Source: Halopseudomonas laoshanensis
GTDB lineage: Bacteria > Pseudomonadota > Gammaproteobacteria > Pseudomonadales > Pseudomonadaceae
Reading direction: 5' to 3'
Assembly: GCF_008365385.1 (NCBI RefSeq)
Contig: NZ_QOVF01000009.1
Location: forward strand, 22,327-86,326
DNA: 64,000 bases
Part shown: positions 33,943 to 42,515 of the stretch, piece by piece
Layout: each line of letters opens with the position of its first letter
Position numbering within the stretch: the stretch's first letter is position 1
Made by a program: the position numbers and the translations under genes
The notes under the pieces: model-generated
The model's input: only the letters and a program-made list of their open reading frames with translations
The model's database searches: none
What the model was told of the DNA's origin: nothing

Positions 33943-35940
33943 GTGGTCAAGGACCGATTAATTAATTTGAGTTACCGCCATAAGCGGATTATTCAGATCG
34001 CAGCAGATTTTGTGTTGCTCTCTATCGCTATGTGGGCGGCGCTGTATTTGCGCCTTAGCCAGGCAGGGTGGGTATTGCCTGTAGGTGATCAGCTCTGGCT
34101 GTTTTTAATCGCTCCAGCTGTAGCCATTCCGATTTATATCAGGCTGGGTATGTATCGCGCTGTTATGCGGCACTTCGGCAACGATGCTCTAATGGTGATT
34201 TTCAAGGCTGTGACCTTGGGTTTTCTGGCGTATATGCTGGTGTTGATGGTGCTGCGGGATTCTGGATTTGAGGTGTTATTTCCTCGCTCGGTGTTCTTCT
34301 CTTATTGGAGTCTGTGCTTGATGTTGGTGGGCGGTTTGCGCTTGCTGGCTCGGCAATATTTTATGGGTGACTGGTTTGGCTCCGGCGCCTCGAAACAACA
34401 GGCCGATGAGTCTCCCGGCGGTAAGCCGGTGGCGATTTATGGTGCCGGCGCTGCAGGTAATCAACTGCTGGCGTCGTTGCGTGTAGGTCAACTATACCGG
34501 CCGGTAGCATTTGTCGATGATGATGAGAGTGTCATTGGCCGCATGATCGCAGGTTTGCCGGTGTACTCGCCCGATCAGGTCGGGATAATGATGGCCGACA
34601 AAGGGGTGAAAGAGCTATTTATGGCCATTCCCTCCGCCACCCGTGCTCGTCGTCAAGAAGTGCTTAGCACCCTGCAGGCTTATGCGCTGCATGTGCGTAC
34701 CATCCCTGGTTTGATGGACCTGGCAAGCGGCAAAGTCAAGGTTGATGACCTGCAGGAGGTTGATATTGCCGATCTGCTGGGCCGTGATTCCGTACCGCCA
34801 GATCAGTCGCTGTTCGAGCGTTGCATCAAAGACAAGGCGGTGATGGTGACTGGCGCGGGTGGCTCCATTGGCAGCGAACTCTGCCGGCAGATTATCCTTT
34901 CCAACCCGAAAACGCTGGTGCTATTTGAGCATAGCGAATTCGCGCTCTATGAAATTCATTCCGAGCTGACGGGGTACCTGCGTACGCAGAACCTGAGTAC
35001 GGTGCTGATTCCTATCCTGGGGTCTATCCGGAACTATCGCCGGCTGCAGGATGTGATTAACGCCTGGGATATTAATACGATCTACCACGCTGCAGCTTAC
35101 AAACACGTGCCGATGGTTGAACACAATGTGGCTGAAGGCATCATGAACAATGTGTTCGGTACCTTGAACACAGCCCAGGCCGCGATCAAATGTCGCGTTG
35201 AGAATTTCGTACTTATTTCGACTGACAAAGCCGTGCGCCCAACCAACGTGATGGGTTCAACTAAGCGCATGGCGGAATTGGTATTACAGGCTTTAAGTGC
35301 CGAGCAGGCGCCACACTTGTGGGGCGAGCAAGCGCCGGTCAATCAAGTCAATCGCACGCGTTTTACCATGGTGCGTTTTGGCAATGTGTTGGGCTCTTCC
35401 GGCTCGGTCATACCGCTGTTCCGCGAGCAGATTCGTCGCGGGGGTCCTATTACCGTAACCCATCCGGATATTACCCGGTACTTTATGACCATCCCTGAAG
35501 CTGCGCAGTTGGTAATCCAGGCAGGTTCGATGGGTAAGGGCGGTGATGTGTTCGTGCTGGATATGGGCGAGCCGGTGACCATTGTTAATCTGGCGCGCAA
35601 GATGATTCAGCTGTCAGGCCTGACGGTACGTGACGAGATGAATATCAACGGTGATATCGGCATTACCTTCAGCGGGCTGCGGCCGGGTGAGAAGCTGTAT
35701 GAGGAGCTGTTGATCGGCGATAACCCGGAAACGACCGCACATGAGAAAATTCACCGTGCCAACGAGGTGTTTATTCCGTGGGCGGAGCTGTCACCTATTC
35801 TCGACAAGCTTCGTCAGGCGGTACGTGAAGATGATTATGAACAGGTGCGCCTGACTCTATTGCACGCGGTGCAGGGTTACCAGCCGAGTAACGGGATTGT
35901 GGATCTGATTTACGAGCAGAAGACGCTACGAGCGGAGTAA
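33943..35940 (+). CDS. wbpM: WbpM: membrane UDP-GlcNAc C6 dehydratase
   Basis: Inner-membrane SDR that makes UDP-2-acetamido-2,6-dideoxy-D-xylo-4-hexulose from UDP-GlcNAc, precursor of D-QuiNAc and D-FucNAc. 665 aa. Four N-terminal membrane helices (about residues 10-140), a CoA-binding-like Rossmann domain (KPVAIYGAGAAGNQLLASLRVG, AFVDDDESVIG) and the catalytic SDR domain (VMVTGAGGSIGSELCRQIIL, FEHSEFALYEIHSEL, TIYHAAAYKHVPMVEHN, ISTDKAVRPTNVMGSTKRMAELVLQ with M in place of Tyr, VRFGNVLGSSGSVIPLF, GLRPGEKLYEELL). GTG start. Distance from the O-antigen cluster is normal for Pseudomonas; terminated by a strong hairpin. Confidence 0.97.
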   Translation: MVKDRLINLSYRHKRIIQIAADFVLLSIAMWAALYLRLSQAGWVLPVGDQLWLFLIAPAVAIPIYIRLGMYRAVMRHFGNDALMVIFKAVTLGFLAYMLVLMVLRDSGFEVLFPRSVFFSYWSLCLMLVGGLRLLARQYFMGDWFGSGASKQQADESPGGKPVAIYGAGAAGNQLLASLRVGQLYRPVAFVDDDESVIGRMIAGLPVYSPDQVGIMMADKGVKELFMAIPSATRARRQEVLSTLQAYALHVRTIPGLMDLASGKVKVDDLQEVDIADLLGRDSVPPDQSLFERCIKDKAVMVTGAGGSIGSELCRQIILSNPKTLVLFEHSEFALYEIHSELTGYLRTQNLSTVLIPILGSIRNYRRLQDVINAWDINTIYHAAAYKHVPMVEHNVAEGIMNNVFGTLNTAQAAIKCRVENFVLISTDKAVRPTNVMGSTKRMAELVLQALSAEQAPHLWGEQAPVNQVNRTRFTMVRFGNVLGSSGSVIPLFREQIRRGGPITVTHPDITRYFMTIPEAAQLVIQAGSMGKGGDVFVLDMGEPVTIVNLARKMIQLSGLTVRDEMNINGDIGITFSGLRPGEKLYEELLIGDNPETTAHEKIHRANEVFIPWAELSPILDKLRQAVREDDYEQVRLTLLHAVQGYQPSNGIVDLIYEQKTLRAE

Positions 35941-35957
35941 GTTGGTAGCGCGCTTGA

Positions 35958-35984
35958 AGACCCGGAGATGTTCCGGGTTTTTTT
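35958..35984 (+). terminator. Rho-independent terminator after wbpM
   Basis: ACCCGGA (35960-35966), loop GATGT, TCCGGGT (35972-35978) followed by a run of T residues. It begins about 20 bp after the wbpM stop. Confidence 0.9.
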
Positions 35985-36005
35985 GTGCCTGAATTCCGTT
36001 GGCTT

Positions 36006-36374
36006 CTACCTGCCCACTTCGCTGAAGCTGGCGCAGGCGTGGTCGAGAAACCGCTCTACCTTGGCCAGCGCTGGAGCGGTGAGGGTGACCAGGCGGATGC
36101 GTTTGTCCGTCTCGCATTCATGCTCGGCGAGCATGCCCTGGTCTATGGCGTTCTGTACGTATTTCACCGCCGTGCGGCGGCTGATGTTGGGCATTAGATC
36201 GTAGAGGTCGGTTTTTGCCTTGGCCGACTCGTTGCGCGTAAGCCACATCTGGGTGAACAGGTCGCAGTAGTTCAGATCGCTGAAGCTGGTATCAGCAAAG
36301 GTTTCGGCCCAGAAGCTGTCGATCGCAAAAATCGCCTGGGCTGCCTGGATGCGGTGGGTGTTGAGTTTGCTCAT
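36006..36374 (-). CDS. MarR-like winged-helix regulator
   Basis: 122-aa DNA-binding protein. Central helix-turn-helix (SAKAKTDLYDLMPNISRRTAVKYVQNAIDQGML, about residues 50-83) followed by a wing with the MarR-type DKRIRLVTLTAPALAKVERFLDHA. It lacks a recognisable ligand-specific signature. It is divergent from the desaturase/ABC transporter cluster, with several palindromes in the shared intergenic region, and is therefore its likely local regulator. The family level is fairly sure; the target is inferred from position. Confidence 0.75.
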   Translation of the reverse strand: MSKLNTHRIQAAQAIFAIDSFWAETFADTSFSDLNYCDLFTQMWLTRNESAKAKTDLYDLMPNISRRTAVKYVQNAIDQGMLAEHECETDKRIRLVTLTAPALAKVERFLDHACASFSEVGR

Positions 36375-36481
36375 GGGTATGTCCGTATTCCTTAAGCTGT
36401 GTATTAGGCGTTATTGGGGCGTTTGGTGCAATCGGTGATGAAATCCACACCCCCTGGTCGTCATTCTCGCACCCTACCACT

Positions 36482-36690
36482 CGTCATCCTCGCGAATGCG
36501 GGGATCCATTTTGGGTTTGATCTGTTGGCTTGTTGGTGCGCGCCGAAAGTCAGAATGGATTCCCGCCTTCGCGGGAATGACGGGGTGGGGCGGGAATGGA
36601 GGTGCGGGGAAGCACCCTCTGTTCGTCATCCCCGGATCACACCGGTCGTTATCCCACTGACCGTCATCCCCGCGCAGGCGGGGATCCAGT
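36482..36690. repeat. REP palindromes in regulator/isomerase gap
   Basis: Three REP-type elements at 36482-36513, 36553-36583 (opposite orientation) and 36662-36690, upstream of the MarR-like gene. No gene is supported in the interval 36375-36886; palindromic operator candidates follow at 36781-36869. Confidence 0.8.
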
Positions 36691-36780
36691 CGGAGGTGAT
36701 CACTTACGCAGTATTCCGGTGCAATCTAGAGCGGCTTGCTCCGATGTTGTGCAGTTATCTAAGCACGCCTTCGCGCCTAT

Positions 36781-36869
36781 ACATGCCGATTAGCATGTAA
36801 AACAGAGACCTATGCAAAGTTGCACCTATATGGCATGCGGATTGCTTTAGTACTGGTTAGTGATTAACC
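36781..36869. promoter_or_regulatory. Palindrome cluster, candidate operator region
   Basis: Three inverted repeats just upstream of the TIM-barrel gene: ACATGC-N6-GCATGT (36781-36798), TGCAA-AG-TTGCA (36813-36824) and GGTTA-N5-TAACC (36855-36869). The first is the size of a winged-helix dimer site. They lie between the divergent MarR-like gene and the transport cluster, so binding by that regulator is a plausible inference. Confidence 0.5.
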
Positions 36870-36886
36870 GGTTTGGAGTAAGTGGC

Positions 36887-37750
36887 ATGCGATTGGATCT
36901 GTTTAAAACGGTGTGGGGCCATGAAGGCACGTTTGAGGAGGCCGCGACCTTGGCGGTGGATGCCGGGTTTGCGGGCATAGAAGCGCCTGCGCCCGCAGAC
37001 GCCGAAGAGTTCCAGCAGCTGGCCACCGTCCTAGCCACTCACGGCCTGGATTACATCGCGGAGATCTGCACGGCAGGCAGCTACGTGCCAGACCGCCACG
37101 CTACACCGGACGAACATCTGGCGTCCCTCGAAACCAAGATCAAACGTAGCCTGCCGCTGGACCCGCGCTTCTGCAATGTGATGGCGGGCTGTGATGCCTG
37201 GCCTTTGGACGTGCAGATCGATTTCTTCCGCCGAGCCCAGGACCTGGCTGACCGCTTTGGCGTGATGTGTAGCTTTGAGACCCACCGCGGCCGGTCCTTC
37301 TTCAACCCCTGGGTGACCCGCGACGTACTGCGTGCAGTACCCGATTTACGCATTACCTGCGACTTCAGCCACTGGGTGGTGGTGTGTGAGCGGCTGATGG
37401 ATTCGGAGTGGGACACCATTCTGGAAGTCGCCGAAAAGGCGCACCACATGCACAGCCGCGTTGGCTACGACCAAGGTCCCCAAGTCCCGCACCCGGCCGC
37501 CCCGGAATACGCCGAGGCGCTGGAATCGCATGAGCGCTGCTGGCAGGCGATCTGGGAAAGCCAGGCGCGCCGCGGGTATGCGGTGAGCACCATGACTCCG
37601 GAATTTGGGCCAGATGGTTACCTGCATACGCAGCCCTTTACCGGGATGCCGGTGGCGGACCTGTGGCAGGTGAACAAGTGGGTGGGTTTGCGTGAACGGG
37701 ATCGCTTTGCGGATTGGGTGGGTGTGAAGCAGACGCGGGCGGTGGGCTAG
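36887..37750 (+). CDS. Xylose isomerase-like TIM-barrel protein (sugar phosphate isomerase/epimerase family)
   Basis: 287-aa AP-endonuclease-2-type TIM barrel, usually a metal-dependent isomerase, epimerase or dehydratase. Start chosen at ATG 36887 with GGAG eight bases before it. Barrel segments: LFKTVWGHEGTFEEAATLAVDAGFAGIEAPAPADAEEF, GLDYIAEICTAGSYVPDRH, VMCSFETHRGRSFFNPWVTRDVL (metal-ligand Glu and His), LRITCDFSHWVVVCERLMDSEWD (Asp and His), AHHMHSRVGYDQGPQVPHP (His) and TMTPEFGPDGYLH (Glu). The metal-site residues expected for this fold are therefore present. First gene of the transport/desaturase cluster; substrate unknown. Confidence 0.82.
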   Translation: MRLDLFKTVWGHEGTFEEAATLAVDAGFAGIEAPAPADAEEFQQLATVLATHGLDYIAEICTAGSYVPDRHATPDEHLASLETKIKRSLPLDPRFCNVMAGCDAWPLDVQIDFFRRAQDLADRFGVMCSFETHRGRSFFNPWVTRDVLRAVPDLRITCDFSHWVVVCERLMDSEWDTILEVAEKAHHMHSRVGYDQGPQVPHPAAPEYAEALESHERCWQAIWESQARRGYAVSTMTPEFGPDGYLHTQPFTGMPVADLWQVNKWVGLRERDRFADWVGVKQTRAVG

Positions 37751-37773
37751 GCCAAGGCTGGTTTGAGACACCG

Positions 37774-37930
37774 CTTGGATTCCCACCTGCGCGGGAATGA
37801 CTCCTCTCTCACGTCATCCTCGCTTCCATCCCGTCATCCCCGCGCACGCGGGGATCCATTTTGGGATGGTTGTTTTGGAGTGGGGCCGGGCAAAAGGTCA
37901 AGGTGGATTCCCGCTTTCGCGGGAATGACG
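37774..37930. repeat. REP palindromes between isomerase-like and desaturase genes
   Basis: Elements at 37774-37800, 37832-37862 and 37902-37930 in alternating orientation. This 232-bp gap shows nothing else apart from the ribosome site AGGAGAT before the desaturase ATG. Confidence 0.8.
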
Positions 37931-37982
37931 AAGTAGGGCGGGGATCCAAGCGGTTTACGTGTATTAACAGGAGATATCGGAC

Positions 37983-38996
37983 ATGCAGTTTTACAAGAAC
38001 ATCTGGCGCGACGAGGGCATGCTGCCTAACACGTTGGCCATCGGCTACGTATTGCTGACCTACTTCGGTGGCTGGGCGTTGCTGTTTGTCCGTACCTGGT
38101 GGAGTCTGCCGCTTGGGGTGCTGGCCGTCGCACATGGCATGACCATCGCCGCCTACCTGCTGCACGACTGCGGGCACAATGCGCTGTGCAAGAAGGTCGA
38201 GCACAACACTGTGATCGGTCGCTGGATGAACGTGATCACCGGCTCGCATTACGGCACCTATGAGGATATGCGCTACAAGCACATGCGCCACCACGTGGAC
38301 AATTGCGAGCCGGTGGCCTTCGACTACCGCACCTTTATCACCAAGCGCCCGTTACTGCACAAGATCATCCGCGGTCTCGAGTGGTGTTACATCCCCGCGG
38401 TCGAGCTGCTGATGCATACCATGCTGATCGCCGCGCCCTTTATGTATGAAAGCAAAAAGGCCCAGCGCGGCCGCGTACTGCGCATCACTTTGCTGCGTTT
38501 CAGTCTGTTTGCTTTGGTCGTCTGGTTCGCGCCCTGGGCTGCGCTGGGCTACGCGGTGGCCTACTGCCTGTTCCTGACCTTTCTACGCTTTATGGACAGC
38601 TTTCAGCACAACTACGAGATCTTCTACACGCTGGACACGCCCGACGCCAAGCCGCCGTACAAAGGCGTGCGTGAGTACGAGGAGGCCAATACCTACAGCA
38701 ATCTGATCTCCTCGCGCTGGCCCTGGCTGAATCTGCTGGCGCTGAACTTCTCCTATCACAACGCCCATCACACCAAGCCGAACATGGCCTGGTTCCGGCT
38801 GCCGGCCTTTCATCAACAGATCTACGCCGGGCAGTGCCCGCAGCAGTTGAGTGTGTGGGGGCAGGTGAAGAGCTTTCACCGGCATCGTGTGGCGCGGGTG
38901 CTGGCTGAGGAATACGGCACGGCCGATGTGCGCGATACGGTGCGTGATGGCAAGGCGGTTGGGGTCAATGCGTTGTCTTTCCTGACGGCATTCTGA
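37983..38996 (+). CDS. Membrane fatty acid desaturase-like di-iron oxygenase
   Basis: 337-aa integral membrane protein of the fatty acid desaturase/hydroxylase superfamily. The three histidine boxes that bind the di-iron centre are clear: LLHDCGHNAL (about residue 60), YKHMRHHVDN (about 100) and YHNAHHTKP (about 258). Hydrophobic helices flank them (GYVLLTYFGGWALLFV, GVLAVAHGMTIAAYLLH, LLRFSLFALVVWFAPWAALGYAVAYCLFLTF). Such enzymes act on lipids, but relatives hydroxylate or demethylate small hydrophobic or quaternary amine substrates. Here it is embedded with an importer and catabolic-type genes, so a catabolic oxygenase is as likely as a lipid desaturase. Confidence 0.85.
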   Translation: MQFYKNIWRDEGMLPNTLAIGYVLLTYFGGWALLFVRTWWSLPLGVLAVAHGMTIAAYLLHDCGHNALCKKVEHNTVIGRWMNVITGSHYGTYEDMRYKHMRHHVDNCEPVAFDYRTFITKRPLLHKIIRGLEWCYIPAVELLMHTMLIAAPFMYESKKAQRGRVLRITLLRFSLFALVVWFAPWAALGYAVAYCLFLTFLRFMDSFQHNYEIFYTLDTPDAKPPYKGVREYEEANTYSNLISSRWPWLNLLALNFSYHNAHHTKPNMAWFRLPAFHQQIYAGQCPQQLSVWGQVKSFHRHRVARVLAEEYGTADVRDTVRDGKAVGVNALSFLTAF

Positions 38997-39051
38997 GCGC
39001 AATGCTGGCTGGCTTTTGCCCTGGATAGGGGCGTTTACGGGGAGTGTATTG

Positions 39052-39867
39052 ATGCCGGGATTAATGGCAGCAGTCTGGGAGCAGTTGGATTTCAAGCAGC
39101 CAGTGGCACCGGGTATCAAGTTGGTTTTGGGCGTGGTGGCGTGGGTTGCCTTTGTGTTGGCCTGGCATTTTGCGGCCACGGCTGACGGCACACCCAGCCC
39201 GCTGTTTCCCGGGCCGCTTCAGGTGCTGGGGGCCCTGCGCGAACTGTTTATGGAGCGTGGCTTCAGCTCGGACGTGCTTGGCAGCTTGCGGCGTATCGGT
39301 ATCAGTTTTGGCCTGGCGGTGGCTATCGCGGTGCCGCTGGGTGTGTTGATGGGTGCCTTCCCACTGGTTTCGGCGTTCTTCAATCCGCTGGTCTCGGCTT
39401 TCCGCTATCTGCCCGCACCGGCATTTATTCCGCTGCTGCTGATGTGGTTGGGCACGGGTGATGAACAGAAGATCGCGTTGCTGGTTCTGGGGGTGGTGTG
39501 GTTTCTGATCACGCTGGTCAGCGATGTGGTGCGCCAGGTACCGACCGATTTTATCGAGACATCCAAGACGCTGGGGGCGTCGCGCAAGGTGATCCTGTGG
39601 ACGGTGGTGGTGCCAGCGGCTTTGCCAGGGATTGTCGACACCTGCCGGCAGATGCTCGCGGTGAGCTGGACCTACCTGGTGATCGCCGAGATTGTTGCGG
39701 CCACTGACGGCATCGGCGCGATGATGATGCGCGCCCGTCGCTTTGTGCATGTGGACGACATCATGGCCGGGATCGTGGTGATTGGGGTGCTGGGTTTGTT
39801 GTGTGATTTGGCGTTTCGTGGGGTGCATTGGCTAGCGTTTCCTTATTTGCGTCAGCGGGGAAGGTAA
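39052..39867 (+). CDS. ABC transporter permease, NitT/TauT family
   Basis: 271-aa permease with about six membrane helices. Start at ATG 39052 with GGGGAG before it (an upstream TTG at 39016 is less likely). Family features: SPLFPGPLQVLGALREL, SLRRIGISFGLAVAIAVPLGVLMG, FNPLVSAFRYLPAPAFIPLLLMWLGTGDEQKIALLV, and the cytoplasmic EAA-type loop FIETSKTLGASRKVILWTVVVPAALPGIVDTCRQMLAVSWTYLVIAEIVAA. It pairs with the binding protein and ATPase that follow. NitT/TauT systems import nitrate, sulfonates, pyrimidine precursors and aromatic acids. Confidence 0.92.
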   Translation: MPGLMAAVWEQLDFKQPVAPGIKLVLGVVAWVAFVLAWHFAATADGTPSPLFPGPLQVLGALRELFMERGFSSDVLGSLRRIGISFGLAVAIAVPLGVLMGAFPLVSAFFNPLVSAFRYLPAPAFIPLLLMWLGTGDEQKIALLVLGVVWFLITLVSDVVRQVPTDFIETSKTLGASRKVILWTVVVPAALPGIVDTCRQMLAVSWTYLVIAEIVAATDGIGAMMMRARRFVHVDDIMAGIVVIGVLGLLCDLAFRGVHWLAFPYLRQRGR

Positions 39868-39893
39868 AGAATTACTCATCTAGGAGAATCACT

Positions 39894-40877
39894 ATGCGAT
39901 TGAGCAACTGGAGCAAGGCAGCCAAGGGCTGTGTACTGGGCGCGGCGCTGATGTGCGCTGCCGGGGTCGCTCACGCGGCGGAGAAAGTGAATGTGTCGCT
40001 GTTCTCGTGGCCGGGTTATGGCTTCTGGTTTATCGCCAAGGAGAAGAATCTGGTACCGGAGCTGGACCTGAATATCAGCATTATCGAAGATCCCTACGAG
40101 AGCTTTGGCTTGATGACCGCTGGCCAGTTGGACATCACCTCCAGCACCGTTGAATACGGCCCGATCGCGGTAGATAAAGATGTGCCGATCAAGCTGGTGA
40201 CCTACACCAACCCGTCCTACGGCACCGACAAGATCATCCTCGCGCCGGGTATTGAGTCCGCGAAGGACCTGATTGGCAAAAAGATCGCAGTGATGGAAGG
40301 CGGCCTGACGCAGATCTTTATGGGCATCTGGCTGGAAGAGAATGGCGTGGCCATTGACCAGGTCGAATTCGTTAAGGTGATCATGGATGAAGCGGTGGGC
40401 GCCATGCTCGGCGGCAGCGTTAGCGCGGTTGAACTCTGGGAACCCTTCGGCAGCCAATTGTTGAAGAACATGCCCGGCGCCCGCGTGGTTGCCGATTCCA
40501 GCCAAGGCGACTGGATCAGCACAGCGCTGCTGGGCGATGGCATGTATATGAGCGAAGCCTTTCTGACCGAGCGCCCGGAAGCGGCTGCGCTGGCGATGGA
40601 GGCCTACTTCAAGGCGGTGGATTTCTGGAAGGCCAATCCGGAGGAAGGCAACCGCATTATTGCTGAAGCCATCCAATTCGATGTCAGCGATGTGGAGATG
40701 GTCATCGGCGCGGATGGTGAAGTGTACAAGGGCGGCATTATGGTATTCGACCTGGAAGAAGCCTCGCGCTTTATGGGGATTGCCGAAGGCGAACTGCCGC
40801 TGGGCATGACCAATGGCCAGATTGCCGAGCATTGGAATACTACCAATACCTGGTGGCAGAAGTTTGGTATGGCATGA
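39894..40877 (+). CDS. ABC transporter periplasmic substrate-binding protein (NMT1/SsuA-like)
   Basis: 327-aa exported binding protein from ATG 39894 (TAGGAG upstream). Signal peptide MRLSNWSKAAKGCVLGAALM..GVAHA with a likely cut after AHA. Mature part: VNVSLFSWPGYGFWFIAKEKNLV, LNISIIEDPYESFGLMTAGQLDITSSTVEYGPIA, KLVTYTNPSYGTDKIILAPG, LIGKKIAVMEGGLTQIFMGIWLEENG, AVELWEPFGSQLLKNMPG. The NMT1/SsuA fold is clear from the pattern of strands and the GQLDIT..TVE ligand loop. The substrate cannot be named from sequence. Confidence 0.9.
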   Translation: MRLSNWSKAAKGCVLGAALMCAAGVAHAAEKVNVSLFSWPGYGFWFIAKEKNLVPELDLNISIIEDPYESFGLMTAGQLDITSSTVEYGPIAVDKDVPIKLVTYTNPSYGTDKIILAPGIESAKDLIGKKIAVMEGGLTQIFMGIWLEENGVAIDQVEFVKVIMDEAVGAMLGGSVSAVELWEPFGSQLLKNMPGARVVADSSQGDWISTALLGDGMYMSEAFLTERPEAAALAMEAYFKAVDFWKANPEEGNRIIAEAIQFDVSDVEMVIGADGEVYKGGIMVFDLEEASRFMGIAEGELPLGMTNGQIAEHWNTTNTWWQKFGMA

Positions 40878-40881
40878 CGCC

Positions 40882-40944
40882 ATGCACGACTGGACCACCG
40901 GTGTTGAGCTGAGCCCGCTCAAGGCGGCGCTGGAGGCTGAATGA
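40882..40944 (+). CDS. Possible 20-codon ORF overlapping the ABC ATPase start
   Basis: MHDWTTGVELSPLKAALEAE, starting five bases after the binding-protein stop and ending in the ATGA shared with the ATPase start. It could be a translational coupling peptide or chance. No ribosome site of its own is evident and no homology is recognised. Confidence 0.25.
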   Translation: MHDWTTGVELSPLKAALEAE

Positions 40945-41750
40945 GTGCCGCTGCGGTAAAGCTGGATGCCGGTGCGCAGGGACTGCAGGTGCGGCAGGTG
41001 GGCAAGGTGTTCTCGGATAACGGCCGCGAGGTAGTTGCCGTCGAAGGGGTCAGCTTTGACGTCGAACCGCGCCAGGTCTGTGTGCTACTCGGGCCTTCCG
41101 GCTGCGGCAAGTCGACCGTACTGCGCATGATGGCCGGGCTTGAACGCCCGTCCAGTGGCAGCGTCAGTTTGAACGGCGAACTAGTGCGCGGGCCGCATCG
41201 GGATAGGGGTATGGTGTTCCAGGGCTATACCTCTTTCCCCTGGCTCAAGGTACGGCAGAACGTCGCGTACGGCTTGCGCGTGAATGGCGATATGTTGGCG
41301 ATGCAGGAAGGCACGGTGGATTACTTCCTCGACCGCGTCGGCCTGAGCGCCTTCGCCGACGCCTACCCGCACCAACTGTCCGGCGGCATGCGCCAACGTG
41401 TTGCCCTGGCACGTGCGCTGGCCAATACGCCCAAGGTGTTGCTGATGGATGAACCCTTCGGCGCGCTGGACGCCGAGACCCGCTGGCAGATGCAAGAGCT
41501 GCTGCTGGACGTGATCCGCAAGGAGCGCATGACGGTGGTGATGGTGACTCATGATGTGGAGGAGGCGTTGTTGCTGGGTGACCAGATTGTGTTTCTGTCC
41601 CGGCACCCGGGGCGGGTAAAAACGATTTTGCATCCGCCGTTTAAAGCCGATAGCGAGATTAACACCCGCGAGGATATGCGTGCGCATCCTGAGTATGCGG
41701 GGATGGAGAAGCAGATTCTGGGGATGATGCGGGAGGAGGGCGGGCATTGA
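40941..41750 (+). CDS. ABC transporter ATP-binding protein, NitT/TauT family
   Basis: 269-aa ATPase. Walker A GPSGCGKST (about residue 52), Q-loop VFQGYTSFPWLKVRQNVAYGL, signature LSGGMRQRVALARALANT, Walker B VLLMDEPFGALDAETRW, H-loop VVMVTHDVEEALLLGDQIVFLSRHPGRV. These are textbook for the TauB/SsuB/NrtD group. It is last of the ABC trio and is followed by a long REP array before the TonB receptor, so the receptor may have a separate promoter. Confidence 0.95.
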   Translation: MSAAAVKLDAGAQGLQVRQVGKVFSDNGREVVAVEGVSFDVEPRQVCVLLGPSGCGKSTVLRMMAGLERPSSGSVSLNGELVRGPHRDRGMVFQGYTSFPWLKVRQNVAYGLRVNGDMLAMQEGTVDYFLDRVGLSAFADAYPHQLSGGMRQRVALARALANTPKVLLMDEPFGALDAETRWQMQELLLDVIRKERMTVVMVTHDVEEALLLGDQIVFLSRHPGRVKTILHPPFKADSEINTREDMRAHPEYAGMEKQILGMMREEGGH

Positions 41751-41767
41751 GTGAGCCTGCCAATCCG

Positions 41768-42410
41768 CTTGGATCCCCGCCTTCGCGGGGATGACGGGGG
41801 TGGGGGGCGCGCGTTGGTCTATTACCGCACGTCGCTTCACTCGGTCATTCCCGCCACCCAACATTCCCAGCTCACCCAATCATCATTCCGACTCACGTTC
41901 GTCAATCCCGCCTCTCCGTCATTCCCACTCACCCCGTCATTCGCGCGCCCACTACCGTCATTCCCGCGCAGGCGGGAATCCATTCTGACTTCCGGTTTAC
42001 ACCGCATCATCAACGCAGACCAATCAACATTGATCCCCGCGTTCGCGAGGATGACGAGGGGAGGGGAGCAGTCATAATCAGTCACTTCCGCACCTACACG
42101 TCGTTCCATCTCACACTCATAATTCTCGTCCCAGCCCCGCCATTCCCGCCCCCACCGTCATTCCCGCGAAGGCGGGAATCCATTCTGACTTTCGGTTTAC
42201 ACCGCACCATCGGCGGGACCAATCAAAATGGATCCCCGCGTTCGCGAGGATGACGACTGAGGGGGAGCAGTCATACTCGGTCACTTCCGCACCTACACAT
42301 CGTTCCATCTCATACTCATAACTCTCGTCCCAGCCCGCCATTCCCGCCCCACCGTCATTCCTGCGCAGGCGGGAATCCATTCTGGCTTTCGGCTTACACC
42401 GCCCAATCTG
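41768..42410. repeat. REP array with a 200-bp tandem repeat
   Basis: Gap of about 760 bp with no supported gene. REP elements at 41768-41796, 41956-41989, 42027-42055, 42156-42189, 42228-42256 and 42353-42384. From about 41956 the sequence repeats with a period of 200 bp, then 197 bp: each unit holds a CGTCATTCC..GAATCCATTCTGAC element, CTTTCGGTTTACACCGCA, an inverted partner, and TCACTTCCGCACCTACACRTCG-type spacer. The last unit is partial. This looks like unequal recombination between BIME units. Confidence 0.85.
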
Positions 42411-42442
42411 CTTCCAAGCAGAAACACTACTCTCTTAATACG

Positions 42443-42466
42443 AATGATAATGCATGCTATTTGCAA
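42443..42466 (+). promoter_or_regulatory. Candidate Fur box upstream of the TonB receptor
   Basis: AATGATAATGCATGCTATTTGC resembles the left half of the Fur consensus (GATAATGATAATCATTATC): the TGATAAT half is exact, the right half is weak. It lies 50-73 bp upstream of the receptor start. If real, the receptor is iron regulated. Confidence 0.4.
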
Positions 42467-42515
42467 TTGTTGTATTGTGCTCGCCCAATGTGTTGTTCAC
42501 CCTAGGAGAGTGCCT

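Noticed and set aside
37809..38294. 161-aa minus-strand frame over the desaturase start
   Set aside because: Spans REP elements and the 5' end of a supported gene; contains translated REP sequence (SFPRKRES), a mark of repeat-derived frames.
39061..39828. 255-aa minus-strand frame opposite the ABC permease
   Set aside because: His/Gln/Arg-rich composition typical of the antisense of a hydrophobic permease; no homology.
39876..40922. 348-aa minus-strand frame opposite the ABC binding protein
   Set aside because: Shadow of a clear signal-peptide-bearing binding protein with a good ribosome site.
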